Source: Oscillospiraceae bacterium (GTDB taxonomy: Bacteria; Bacillota; Clostridia; Oscillospirales; Oscillospiraceae). Taken from it: 64,000 bases of DNA. The notes below the pieces were generated by a model. It did not search any database. It saw nothing but the letters and a program-made list of their open reading frames with translations, and was not told the origin of the DNA. The position numbers and the translations under genes were made by a program. Every line of letters starts with the position of its first letter. The first letter of the stretch is position 1. The DNA lies in NCBI GenBank assembly GCA_015068025.1, contig SVLH01000004.1:24899-88898 (forward strand), written 5' to 3'. This document shows, piece after piece, positions 29,350 through 37,438 of the stretch.

Positions 29350-29426
29350 GGAGGCTTAGCTCAGCTGGTTAGAGCGCCTGCTTCACACGCAGGAGGTCAC
29401 TGGTTCGAGTCCAGTAGTCTCCACCA
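29350..29426 (+). tRNA. tRNA-Val (CAC)
   Basis: Cloverleaf with encoded CCA. Anticodon CAC at 29384-29386 between CCTGC/GCAGG; T-arm CTGGTTCGAGTCCAG. Confidence 0.95.
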
Positions 29427-29462
29427 AACCCTTGAAATGCTTTGCGTTTCGAGGGTTTTTGC
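29427..29462 (+). terminator. tRNA cluster terminator
   Basis: 12-bp stem CCCTTGAAATGC with GCGTTTCGAGGG (some G-U pairs), then TTTTTGCTTTT. Confidence 0.85.
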
Positions 29463-29500
29463 TTTTCCCCCGAACGCGAGCGTGCGCTTCATTTCAACAG

Positions 29501-29529
29501 TTGCTATTTTCTCTTTTTGGGGGTACAAT
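29501..29529 (+). promoter_or_regulatory. Promoter for the NifX-FKBP fusion gene
   Basis: TTGCTA (29501-29506), 17-base spacer, TACAAT (29524-29529), 35 bases before the start. Confidence 0.65.
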
Positions 29530-29563
29530 CCTTTGTGGAAAAAAACAACGGAGGAAACGATCC

Positions 29564-30415
29564 ATGAAAATTGCAGTACCTTTTGAAAACGACGAAGTCT
29601 TCCAGCACTTCGGCCACACCGAAACCTTTAAACTGTACGAAGTCGAAGCCGGTCAGGTCATTTCCAGCGAAACCGTTGCCGCAGGCGGCAGCGGCCACGA
29701 TGCTCTGGCAATCTTCCTGTCCCAGCTTTCTGTAAATGTTGTGCTGTGCGGCGGCATCGGCGACGGCGCTCAAACCGCACTCACCAATGCCGGCATCGAG
29801 ATCTGCTCCGGCGCAGAGGGTAATGCAGACGCAGCGGTCAATGCCTATTTGAACGGCGAGCTTGTGTCTGCCGGCGTGAACTGCGACCACCACGACCACG
29901 AGCACGGCGAAGAAGAAGGCTGCGGCTGTGGCTGCAGCGGCGGCTGCGGTGGCTGCGGAGGCGGATGCCACTCTGCCCCCGGCATTGAGGGCTCCAACGT
30001 CGGTAAGCGCTGCAAAACACATTATCGCGGCACGCTGAATGACGGCACCGTGTTTGACTCCTCCTATGACCGCGGCGAGCCGCTGGAATTTATCTGCGGT
30101 ATGGGCATGATGATCCGCGGCTATGACGAAGCCGTCGCCAACATGGAAGTCGGACAGAGCGTGGACATCCACCTGACCCCCGACCAGGCCTACGGCTATG
30201 CCGATCCCCGTGCCATCTTTACCGTGGAGATCAGCCAGCTGCCCGGCAGCGAGGATCTGAAGGTCGGTGAGAGCGTTGTGCTGTATATCAACGGCGGTCA
30301 GCCTGTGCAGGTCAAAGTGACCGCCCGTGACGACGCCACCATCACCTTTGATGCCAACCACGAAATGGCAGGCAAAGAGCTGAACTTTCACATTGAACTG
30401 GTGGAAGTCGAGTAA
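29564..30415 (+). CDS. NifX-like domain / Cys-His linker / SlyD-type FKBP prolyl isomerase fusion
   Basis: A 283-residue single-frame fusion. Residues 1-105 are a NifX/NafY-type dinitrogenase cofactor-binding fold (MKIAVPFENDEVFQHFGHTE; CGGIGDGAQTALTNAGIEI). Residues about 106-140 form a metal-binding-looking linker, with CDHHDHEHGEEEGCGCGC followed by further Gly-Cys pairs. Residues 145-283 are a SlyD-like FKBP domain (GTLNDGTVFDSSYDRGEPLEF, ending GKELNFHIELVEVE). NifX-like proteins carry Fe-S or Mo-Fe clusters, and SlyD binds nickel and helps metalloenzyme assembly. A metallochaperone/foldase role is inferred. GGAGG lies upstream of ATG 29564. Confidence 0.9.
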   Translation: MKIAVPFENDEVFQHFGHTETFKLYEVEAGQVISSETVAAGGSGHDALAIFLSQLSVNVVLCGGIGDGAQTALTNAGIEICSGAEGNADAAVNAYLNGELVSAGVNCDHHDHEHGEEEGCGCGCSGGCGGCGGGCHSAPGIEGSNVGKRCKTHYRGTLNDGTVFDSSYDRGEPLEFICGMGMMIRGYDEAVANMEVGQSVDIHLTPDQAYGYADPRAIFTVEISQLPGSEDLKVGESVVLYINGGQPVQVKVTARDDATITFDANHEMAGKELNFHIELVEVE

Positions 30416-30424
30416 ATGCTCTGC

Positions 30425-30462
30425 TAAACCCCTTGAAACGCATGCGTTTCAAGGGGTTTTCC
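30425..30462 (+). terminator. Terminator of the NifX-FKBP gene
   Basis: 34-base perfect palindrome AAACCCCTTGAAACGCA and its complement (30426-30459), ending in TTTT. Confidence 0.85.
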
Positions 30463-30504
30463 TTGTTTCGAATATTTTATAAAAATTTTTTGAAGATGTG
30501 TCTT

Positions 30505-30534
30505 TTGCAACATCTTTCTTCGTATAGATATCAT
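30505..30534 (+). promoter_or_regulatory. Candidate promoter for rubredoxin
   Basis: TTGCAA (30505-30510), 18-base spacer, TATCAT (30529-30534), about 90 bases upstream. Confidence 0.45.
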
Positions 30535-30625
30535 AATATTCAGATAAGCAAATGATTCGCAGGGCGGAACCGATCCCCCGGCATTCAGTTTGATAAAATT
30601 TTTTAACAACAAGGAGATTACTGAT

Positions 30626-30787
30626 ATGAAGAAATATGTTTGCAACGTTTGCGGTTGGATCTACGAAGAAGCTCTGGGCGATCCCGACAACGGCATCGCT
30701 CCCGGCACGAAGTTTGATGAACTCCCCGACGACTTTGTCTGCCCCCTGTGCGGCGTAGGCAAGGACGATTTCTCCGAAGAAGCCTGA
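30626..30787 (+). CDS. Rubredoxin
   Basis: A 53-residue one-iron electron carrier with both Cys pairs, CNVCGWIYE (6-14) and CPLCGVGKD (39-47), and [20 protein letters not shown] lies nine bases before the ATG. In anaerobes it passes electrons to oxygen- or peroxide-reducing enzymes. The adjoining nitroreductase-family gene, 56 bases downstream, may be an electron-transfer partner or simply co-transcribed. Confidence 0.97.
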   Translation: MKKYVCNVCGWIYEEALGDPDNGIAPGTKFDELPDDFVCPLCGVGKDDFSEEA

Positions 30788-30843
30788 TCGGGCAGCTACT
30801 GCCCAACCCCATTCCTTCCGTTTGTGTGATGAGAGGAGGTCTT

Positions 30844-31707
30844 ATGAATTACAGCGCATTGATACAGAACAGAAAATCCGTTCGGGAATTTTCTTATAAA
30901 AACGTTTCCTTCGACACCATGGATCAGATTAAGGTCTACCACAGCACCTCCGTTCGCCGTCTGCTCCCCGAGGTAAAAACCGAGCTGCGGCTCTTTGGTC
31001 TGGATGCCAGAACTGCTCTGGAGGGCGCTGCCGGTTACCAGCGGTTTCTGGTAGGATCTCCGCAGTACCTCGTACTGCTGTCCGAGCGGCATCCCTATGC
31101 CGGGATCAACGCCGGCTTCATGATGGAAGACCTGATCCTGAAGCTCACCGACATGGGGCTGGATACCTGCTGGCTGAGCTTTGCGGACAGCGAGTATGTC
31201 AAAACTGCGCTGGAAATCGACTCCGATCTGGAAGTTGTCGCCATTGCCGCCTTTGGTTACGGCGAAAAAACCACCAAGCGCCTGCGCCTGAATATCCGGA
31301 GCATGTCCAACGTGGATACCCGGGCACAGCGCCAGTACTTCCAGCCGAAGCTGGGCGTCAGCGATCTGGTGTTTATGGATACCTGGGGCAACCGCGCCGG
31401 CGTGGAGGAACACATCGGTTTCTATGACAATGCGCTGTGGGAGGCTTTCTATGCCGTTTCCCTCGCTCCCAGCTATCTCAACCGTCAGCCCTACGGCTTC
31501 CTGATCCATGACGGGCAGATCACGCTGGTGGAAAAGCCCGACAGCTACACCAACGAGCGTGACGGAAATCTGGGTCTGGGCATCGCCCTGCTCCACTTCA
31601 CCGGCGCCGCCTCCCAGTGGGCCGGCAAACTGGTCTGGCAGTTTGAGGAAAATGCCTCCCTGCCTCTGCCGGAAGGTTATCGCGCAGTTGCATCCGTTTC
31701 TCTGTAG
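30844..31707 (+). CDS. Nitroreductase-family (FMN-type) protein
   Basis: A 287-residue protein that starts MNYSALIQNRKSVREFSYKN, the typical nitroreductase opening with the RxSxR FMN phosphate contact. It keeps GINAGFMMEDLILKLTDMGLDTCW near 95-118 and a duplicated second half. The layout fits the putative TM nitroreductase subfamily, whose substrate is unknown. GGAGG precedes ATG 30844. Likely co-transcribed with rubredoxin. Confidence 0.85.
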   Translation: MNYSALIQNRKSVREFSYKNVSFDTMDQIKVYHSTSVRRLLPEVKTELRLFGLDARTALEGAAGYQRFLVGSPQYLVLLSERHPYAGINAGFMMEDLILKLTDMGLDTCWLSFADSEYVKTALEIDSDLEVVAIAAFGYGEKTTKRLRLNIRSMSNVDTRAQRQYFQPKLGVSDLVFMDTWGNRAGVEEHIGFYDNALWEAFYAVSLAPSYLNRQPYGFLIHDGQITLVEKPDSYTNERDGNLGLGIALLHFTGAASQWAGKLVWQFEENASLPLPEGYRAVASVSL

Positions 31708-31720
31708 GTTTACTCTAAAT

Positions 31721-31760
31721 AAAAGGAGCCTTGGCATGTGTGCCAAGGCTCCTTCTTTTC
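31721..31760. terminator. Bidirectional terminator
   Basis: 14-bp stem AAGGAGCCTTGGCA (31723-31736) with TGCCAAGGCTCCTT (31741-31754). It lies between the convergent nitroreductase and phosphatase genes. Confidence 0.85.
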
Positions 31761-31774
31761 ATTATGGCGCGGGA

Positions 31775-32956
31775 TCAAAAATAATTGATCCGTATGGTCT
31801 TTCCCATCTGCTTCAAGCACTCTGCCAGATCTCCGATGATGCGCATTTTGATATCAAACGAGATGTTCAGATCCGGGGACTGGTGGGCGGGGTTCACGGC
31901 GCGCCCCACAAAGAAGTTGATGTCAGTGGCCTCCTCAAACAACATCCGTGCCAGCGTCGACGCGCCGTCCCGTTTGAAGCACCACTGGGAATAGGTCTCG
32001 TTGTCCTCCAGATAATCCCTGGCGTAGTCCAGCACCCGGTTGACGGTGAGGATGCCCTCGGTCACCAGATCCACGCCCTCGATGGTGCCCGCCACGGGGA
32101 CGTCGTCATCGATGCGCTCCTCGGAGACCACCAGTGGCTTGCCCAGATACTCCGCCGCAATGCGGGACGTGGTGCCGCCGCAGACCACATGCTTTCCGCC
32201 CTTGGCGAAAAACAGGGACATCATTTTTTCGTTGTCCTCCAGATTGGCCGGAGGCCCGATACTCAAATTGATCTGCTCCCGGGTGCGCATATAGACGGTA
32301 AGCGCGGTGGTGTCATCCCCCGGCATGCCCTCGTAGCGACTGAAGCACTCGTCCAGCAGGATGGTGTTCAGGGTCTTGGCGGAGTAGCCCGCCACGCACA
32401 GCGGCGCGATGTACTGGACGATCTCGTCCCGTCCCCACTTGTGCTCGTAACTCATCCCCGGGGCGACACCGGCATTTTCGGCGCCGTCGCTGATGGTCAG
32501 CAGCACATCGCCCTTTTGCAGCTGGACGGAGACCGTCTCTACGGTCTTGTCATCCACGGTCATTCGGGTGAAGGACAGGGGCACTTCTTCTCCGTTTCGG
32601 ATCAGAGCGATGCACGGATTGTCGTACTGGACGATCAGGCAGCGCCCCGTGGGGGTGATGTGCATCATCGTGAAGGTGGAGTAGGCCAGTTTGCGCACGG
32701 AGCAGACCGGCAGCGCCTCCGCAATGGCGCGGACACAGTAGGTGATGTTCAAGTTCGCCGCCACCATGCGGGAGAGGATGGTGGCCGTCAACGTGGAGAG
32801 AATATTGGCCTTCACGCCGCTGCCCAGGCCGTCCGCCAGCACCAGCACCGACGAGCCGTCCGGCTGGTGGATGACCTCGATATGGTCGCCGCAGACAAAT
32901 TGGCCGTGCTTGGTCAGGCTCTGGTATCCGATGTCTGCGTAAAGATGCTCAATCAT
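31775..32956 (-). CDS. PP2C/SpoIIE-type serine phosphatase paired with a sensory hydrogenase
   Basis: A 393-residue cytosolic protein. Residues 1-230 have the PPM phosphatase fold. Metal-site aspartates lie in VLADGLGSG (39-47), TISDGAENAG and PGDDTTALTV. The C-terminal 140 residues (KGGKHVVCGGTTSRIAAEYLGK onward) form a second domain I do not recognise. The start overlaps the end of the hydrogenase-like gene by 8 bases, so the two are made together. It probably turns the redox or H2 state sensed by its partner into dephosphorylation of an unknown protein. That coupling is inference from gene context known for sensory [FeFe]-hydrogenases. Confidence 0.9.
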   Translation of the reverse strand: MIEHLYADIGYQSLTKHGQFVCGDHIEVIHQPDGSSVLVLADGLGSGVKANILSTLTATILSRMVAANLNITYCVRAIAEALPVCSVRKLAYSTFTMMHITPTGRCLIVQYDNPCIALIRNGEEVPLSFTRMTVDDKTVETVSVQLQKGDVLLTISDGAENAGVAPGMSYEHKWGRDEIVQYIAPLCVAGYSAKTLNTILLDECFSRYEGMPGDDTTALTVYMRTREQINLSIGPPANLEDNEKMMSLFFAKGGKHVVCGGTTSRIAAEYLGKPLVVSEERIDDDVPVAGTIEGVDLVTEGILTVNRVLDYARDYLEDNETYSQWCFKRDGASTLARMLFEEATDINFFVGRAVNPAHQSPDLNISFDIKMRIIGDLAECLKQMGKTIRINYF

Positions 32957-34616
32957 TGGATATCGTCTCCTTCAACCGGTTGATGGCGATCAGCGTGTCG
33001 GCTGCGGTCTCACCCAGCAGCGACGCGATGTCCTGCACGATCTTCAGCTGCTTTTTCGCCACGTCGTCGGCGATCGCCGCGGCCTGCAACCGCATTTCCG
33101 TCTTCTTCTCCTCCTGGGTCATCTCCTCGGTCACGTCCCGCAGGATGCAGATGTACAGGTGACAGTCCGTATTATAGAGAATGGTGCGATCCACGAAGCA
33201 CTCGTATTCCGCCAGATAGATGCGCTCGTTCTCCAACGGCTTCCGCTTGCCGCGCACCTTGCGGAAGGCATCCGGTTCCATGAGGCGGTTGATATTGTCG
33301 CCCAGAACGTCCTTTTCGTTGCGCACGCGCAGCAGTCGGCAGGCTTCGGGGTTGATGCGCTGCACTTCCAGATCCTCGTTCAGCACCAGAATGCCCTCGG
33401 GGGAGTTGTCCACCACGGTGTCGGAGAAGCCCTCCGCCCGCTTCATCATGTAGGGCAGACACATGGACAGTTCCGCCTTCCCCTGGATCACCGCCACCGC
33501 CTTCTCTCGGCAGGTATTGTAGCCGCAGGAGCCGCAGTTCAGCTCGTCCTCCGGACTGTGCTTGCCAAGGCGGGTCAGCACATCCGTGATCTGGACTTCC
33601 AGCGGCGGTCTCGCGGTGTGGCGGAGTGCGGAGAAGGTGCGGGCGCAGTCCTCCTTCTCCGGCTGCTCCACGGAGAACTCTCCGTCCGCCGCGTAGCGCA
33701 GGACGCGCATGGTGTTCTGTCCGGGGGTGGAGAGGTGCTTGCCCAGCAGCGGACCGTTGGCGCAGCTGCCCGGGCAGGCGGACAACTCAATAAAGCAGCG
33801 GTGCAGGCTGCCGGCACGGATCTCCTCCAGCACCTCGGTGCATTTTTCAATGCCGTCCAGCGCCAGATAGGTGTACTCCGGGGACTTTTCCATGGAGTTG
33901 AGCACACCGCCGGTGGTGGGGAACAGACGTGTCTTGCCGCCGCCAGCCTCATCCTGACGGGGCGTCAGGGAGATGTTCTTCTCCTCCAGCCATGCGGAAA
34001 GTTCGTCGAAGGACAGCACGGCGTCGATCAGGTCGCTTTCCTCCGCCTCGTACTTCTTGGCGATACAGGGTCCGACGAACACCGTTTTTGCCTCCGGATG
34101 CCGCCGCTTGATCTCCTTGCAGTGGGCCTGCAGGGGCGACAGCACCGGCGCCAGCGCAAACAGGGTGTCGGGATAGTGCTTGCGCATCAGCAGATTGATG
34201 GTGGTGCAGCATGAGGAGATCAGCACATCCGGCTTTTCCTCCCGCAGGATGCGCGCATACTCGTTTTTGACAATGGTGGCGCCGATGGCGGTCTCCTCCA
34301 CGCCCGCGAAACCCAGCTGCTTCATGGCCTCCTCCAGTGCGGAGATGCCGATGCCGGGATATGCGGCGGCAAAAGAGGGCGCGATGCTGGCATACACCGG
34401 GCCGGACATGAGCATCACCTTTGCCGCTTCCAGTTCGCTGGAGATCTGCTTTGCGTTCTGGGGACAGGCGGCAAAGCACTGGCCGCACAGGATGCACTCA
34501 TCCCCCACAACATGGGCCTGCCCGGCGGAAAACCGGATAGCCTTCACCGGACAATGGCGGATGCACTTGTAGCAGTTTTTGCAGTTGGACGGCTTCAGCC
34601 GGAGAATTTCTTTCAT
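32949..34616 (-). CDS. Sensory [FeFe]-hydrogenase-like protein with PAS domain
   Basis: 555 residues from MKEILRLKPSNC. Two [4Fe-4S] ferredoxin motifs use Cys12/15/18/22 and Cys41/44/47/51. The H-cluster domain follows with SSCCTTINLL, VGPCIAKKYEAEESD, TTGGVL and CPGSCANGPLL, so the cluster cysteines are kept, but the catalytic enzyme motifs (TSCCPxW, MPCxxKxxE) are altered. Next come an extra Fe-S domain (CGSCGYNTC) and a PAS domain (NSPEGILVLNEDLEVQRIN). No long C-terminal kinase is present. The layout matches sensory hydrogenases (group C/D) that sit beside a PP2C phosphatase. GAGGAACG precedes the start; a much longer frame upstream is a repeat artefact. Confidence 0.92.
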   Translation of the reverse strand: MKEILRLKPSNCKNCYKCIRHCPVKAIRFSAGQAHVVGDECILCGQCFAACPQNAKQISSELEAAKVMLMSGPVYASIAPSFAAAYPGIGISALEEAMKQLGFAGVEETAIGATIVKNEYARILREEKPDVLISSCCTTINLLMRKHYPDTLFALAPVLSPLQAHCKEIKRRHPEAKTVFVGPCIAKKYEAEESDLIDAVLSFDELSAWLEEKNISLTPRQDEAGGGKTRLFPTTGGVLNSMEKSPEYTYLALDGIEKCTEVLEEIRAGSLHRCFIELSACPGSCANGPLLGKHLSTPGQNTMRVLRYAADGEFSVEQPEKEDCARTFSALRHTARPPLEVQITDVLTRLGKHSPEDELNCGSCGYNTCREKAVAVIQGKAELSMCLPYMMKRAEGFSDTVVDNSPEGILVLNEDLEVQRINPEACRLLRVRNEKDVLGDNINRLMEPDAFRKVRGKRKPLENERIYLAEYECFVDRTILYNTDCHLYICILRDVTEEMTQEEKKTEMRLQAAAIADDVAKKQLKIVQDIASLLGETAADTLIAINRLKETISND

Positions 34617-34652
34617 AGCACGTTCCTCACTTTGTCGGCGTTTCTGTTGTTT

Positions 34653-34670
34653 TGTGATCATGTTATCACA
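34653..34670. promoter_or_regulatory. Palindrome TGTGAT-N6-ATCACA over the -10
   Basis: Perfect dyad with the -10 in its centre. The half-site recalls CRP/FNR/Rex boxes, but the spacing is two bases longer than in those. Probably a repressor site; regulator unknown. Confidence 0.5.
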
Positions 34671-34688
34671 CCATTTCAAGGTGTTCAA
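34660..34688 (-). promoter_or_regulatory. Promoter of the sensory hydrogenase/phosphatase operon
   Basis: Minus strand TTGAAC (34683-34688), 17-base spacer, TAACAT (34660-34665). Confidence 0.6.
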
Positions 34689-34746
34689 CAGAAAAAGCAC
34701 CGATCGCCGTGAATGTATCGCACCCGCAAAAGATGACTCGCCCTTG

Positions 34747-34775
34747 TTGACGGGTGTCGGACATTGGAGTATGAT
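34747..34775 (+). promoter_or_regulatory. Promoter for the PAPE-repeat lipoprotein
   Basis: TTGACG (34747-34752), 17-base spacer, TATGAT (34770-34775). Confidence 0.65.
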
Positions 34776-34827
34776 GGAGAAAACATGAGCGATTGCCCAT
34801 GCAAAAACAGGAAATGGAGCGTTTGTC

Positions 34828-35784
34828 ATGAAAAAGGTTCTCGCAGTATTGTTAGCGATCGCGATGGTGCTCTCTCTTTGTGCCTGCGGCGGCCGGAAGG
34901 AGCCGGAAGCCCCCACCCCCGAGGAAGAAACCAGCGTGACCGATCCCATCAAGCCCGAAACCGACACAGAAGGCACACCCGAAAGCACACCTGAAGGTGA
35001 ACCCGAAACCCCCGCAGTTGAACCCACACCCGAGCCGGAGCCTGCACCCGAACCCGCACCTGCGCCCGCTCCCGAGCCTGCACCTGCGCCCGCTCCCGAG
35101 CCTGCACCTGCACCCGAACCTGCACCTGCTCCCACTCCCGAACCCGAGCCCGCGCCTGTTCCCGCTCCTGCACCCGAGCCCGCTCCTGCACCCGAGCCTG
35201 CTCCTGCTCCCGAGCCCGCTCCTGCACCCGAGCCCGCTCCTGCACCCGAGCCCGCTCCTGCACCCGAGCCTGCTCCTGCTCCCGAGCCTGCGCCTTCCAC
35301 GGAAGTCGAATATGTGGATATCACGATGCCTGCATCGCTCTTTGAGGGAAGCACGGAAGACGAGGTGAAGGCCATCGCAGTAGAGGGCGGCTTCACCGGT
35401 TACACGATGAACGCGGATGGCTCTGTGACCTACACCATGACGAAAGCGAAGCACGAAGCCACACTGGCTGAACTGCGGGACTCTATGGAAGAAGCCATCG
35501 ATGGTATGCTCACCGGTTCGGAGGCCATTGCATCTTTCCGAAGCATCAAACACTCCGAAGATTTCTCCCGGTTTGATGTTTACATCGACATGGAAACGTT
35601 CAACGTCTATGACGGCATGAATATTATCGCCTTTTACATTTACGGCGCATACTATCAGGCGTTTGAAGGCAAGGCTGAAGAAGACATTGATGTGCTTGTC
35701 AGTTTTATCAACAACGCCACCGGCGAGACGCTGGACTCCACATCTTACCGCGAGCTGATGGAAGATCTTGGCGCCACCGGCTGA
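34828..35784 (+). CDS. Proline-rich repeat lipoprotein
   Basis: A 318-residue lipoprotein with signal MKKVLAVLLAIAMVLSLCAC (lipobox LCAC). Residues about 25-65 are Glu/Thr/Pro-rich. Residues 66-157 are almost pure PAPE-type repeats that should form a stiff, extended, acidic stalk through the wall. The C-terminal 155 residues (VEYVDITMPASLFEGSTEDEVKAIA onward) form a globular domain. I know similar domains in Clostridia lipoproteins but not their function. It is transcribed alone and ends at a strong terminator. Confidence 0.88.
   Translation: MKKVLAVLLAIAMVLSLCACGGRKEPEAPTPEEETSVTDPIKPETDTEGTPESTPEGEPETPAVEPTPEPEPAPEPAPAPAPEPAPAPAPEPAPAPEPAPAPTPEPEPAPVPAPAPEPAPAPEPAPAPEPAPAPEPAPAPEPAPAPEPAPAPEPAPSTEVEYVDITMPASLFEGSTEDEVKAIAVEGGFTGYTMNADGSVTYTMTKAKHEATLAELRDSMEEAIDGMLTGSEAIASFRSIKHSEDFSRFDVYIDMETFNVYDGMNIIAFYIYGAYYQAFEGKAEEDIDVLVSFINNATGETLDSTSYRELMEDLGATG
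35020..35302 (+). repeat. Tandem repeat encoding (Pro-Ala-Pro-Glu)n
   Basis: Imperfect 12- and 18-base units such as GAGCCCGCTCCTGCACCC. Third-position changes keep the amino acids, so the protein repeat is under selection. The reverse strand also stays open as Gly-Ala-Gly-Ser repeats. Confidence 0.9.
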
Positions 35785-35796
35785 TCTGCCCATAAC

Positions 35797-35832
35797 AAAA
35801 GGGGAAGGTGCTTGTGCACCTTCCCCTTTTTA
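35797..35832. terminator. Bidirectional terminator
   Basis: 15-bp stem AAAAGGGGAAGGTGC (35797-35811) with GCACCTTCCCCTTTT (35816-35830), loop TTGT. Confidence 0.9.
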
Positions 35833-35841
35833 TGAAAAAAT

Positions 35842-37212
35842 TTACAGGCTTTCTGCGATGTTGCGCGCCACATACACACCGCTGGCAGAGGCGTGGGACA
35901 GTGAGTGGGTGATGCCGCCGCCGTCGCCGATGACATACAATCCAGGATAGCGGGATTCCAGCTTCTCGCTCACCTCAACCTCCATGTTATAGAACTTGAC
36001 TTCCACGCCGTAGAGCAGCGTATCGTCGTTGGCGGTGCCGGGCGCCACCTTATCCAGCGCATAGATCATCTCGATGATGCCGTCCAGCAATCGCTTGGGC
36101 AGCACAAGACTCAGATCGCCGGGGGTGGCGTTGAGGGTGGGCGTAACGAACGCCTCCTCGATGCGCTGGGCGGTGGAGCGGCGGCCGCGGATCAGGTCTC
36201 CGAAGCGCTGGACGATGACGCCGCCGCCCAGCATATTGCTCAATCGGGCGATGGATTCGCCGTAGCCGTTGGAGTCCTTGAAGGGCTCGGAAAAATGCTT
36301 GGCGACCAGCAGGGCGAAGTTGGTATTCTCCGTCTGGCGGGCGGGGTCTTCGTAGCTGTGGCCGTTGACGGTGATGATGCCGTTGGTGTTCTCGTTGACC
36401 ACGGCCCCCTTGGGATTCATGCAGAACGTCCGCACACGGTCGCCGTATTTCTCGGTGCGGTAGACGATCTTGCTCTCGTACAGCTCATCGGTCAGGTGGG
36501 AGAACACTTCCGCGGGCAGCTCCACGCGGACGCCGATATCCACGCGGTTGGACTTGGTGGGGATGTCCAGCTGGCGGCAGACCTTCTCCATCCACTTGCT
36601 GCCGCTGCGGCCCACGGAGATGATGCACTTTTCGCAGGTGTAGGAGCGATCCTTGCACTTGACCTCATAGCCACCCTCGATGGCCACCACGGTCTCCACG
36701 GGGGTGTCGAAGAAGAAGTCCACGGATTCCTTCAGCCGGTTATACAGGTTTTCCAGCACCACATAGTTGATGTCCGTACCCAGATGGCGAACGGAGGCGT
36801 CCAGCAGGTGCAGGTCATTCTGGATGCAGAGTTTCTTGAAGCGGGTGCCGGCGGTGGAGTACAGCTTCGTGCCCTCGCCGCCGTGCGCCATGTTGATTTC
36901 GTCCACATAGTGCATCAGATCCAGCGCCTGCTTTTTGCCGATATACTCGTACAGCGTACCGCCGAAATCGTTGGTGATGTTATACTTGCCGTCGGAAAAG
37001 GCGCCCGCACCGCCAAAGCCGCTCATGATGGAGCAGCTCTTGCAGCCGATGCAGCTTTTGACCTTTTCGCCGTCGATGGGGCAATGGCGCTTGGCCAGTT
37101 CGTGACCGGCTTCAAAGACAGCAACACGCATCCCCGGTCGCTTCTCCATCAGTTCGTAGGCGGAGAAAATGCCCCCCGGGCCTGCACCGATAATGATGAC
37201 TTCATAATTCAT
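35842..37212 (-). CDS. FAD-dependent oxidoreductase (COG2509-like)
   Basis: A 456-residue flavoprotein. The dinucleotide fold starts MNYEVIIIGAGPGGIFSAYE, and a second flavin contact is at LYVIGDGGGITHSLSHAS near the C-terminus. A Cys cluster, CPIDGEKVKSCIGCKSC near residues 44-60, is followed by FGGAGAFSDGK, both hallmarks of this family. The physiological substrate is unknown; members are widespread in anaerobes. No operon partner: the FeoB-associated gene lies upstream behind a terminator. Confidence 0.9.
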   Translation of the reverse strand: MNYEVIIIGAGPGGIFSAYELMEKRPGMRVAVFEAGHELAKRHCPIDGEKVKSCIGCKSCSIMSGFGGAGAFSDGKYNITNDFGGTLYEYIGKKQALDLMHYVDEINMAHGGEGTKLYSTAGTRFKKLCIQNDLHLLDASVRHLGTDINYVVLENLYNRLKESVDFFFDTPVETVVAIEGGYEVKCKDRSYTCEKCIISVGRSGSKWMEKVCRQLDIPTKSNRVDIGVRVELPAEVFSHLTDELYESKIVYRTEKYGDRVRTFCMNPKGAVVNENTNGIITVNGHSYEDPARQTENTNFALLVAKHFSEPFKDSNGYGESIARLSNMLGGGVIVQRFGDLIRGRRSTAQRIEEAFVTPTLNATPGDLSLVLPKRLLDGIIEMIYALDKVAPGTANDDTLLYGVEVKFYNMEVEVSEKLESRYPGLYVIGDGGGITHSLSHASASGVYVARNIAESL

Positions 37213-37395
37213 AAGGCTGCCTCCAAAAAAATATAGTTGACCACAAAATTACTTGTAGTCAACCATTTACGGCGGTTGGTAGAAACGCTCAACCCTATTA
37301 TGAGCTTATACGATCATTCACTTGGCTTTGTATATCATACCACAAAAAAGCACCGCTTGCAAGGACTCTGCTTCTCCACGACCTTCCGCCGCCCC

Positions 37396-37438
37396 GACAA
37401 AAAAGGACGCAGAGTAAAGCTCTGCGTCCTTTTTTGTC
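37396..37438 (-). terminator. Terminator of the feo operon
   Basis: Perfect 19-bp stem GACAAAAAAGGACGCAGAG (37396-37414) with its complement (37420-37438), loop of 5, with the T run inside the stem. Confidence 0.9.

Noticed and set aside
35020..35302. Possible CRISPR-like array
   Set aside because: Units are short, contiguous and in frame with a protein; no spacers and no cas genes.
34617..35396. N-terminal extension of the hydrogenase-like protein rich in Gly-Ala-Gly-Ser
   Set aside because: It is the reverse reading of the PAPE repeat of the lipoprotein on the other strand, crosses two promoters, and has no ribosome site; the family start is MKEILRL at 34616.
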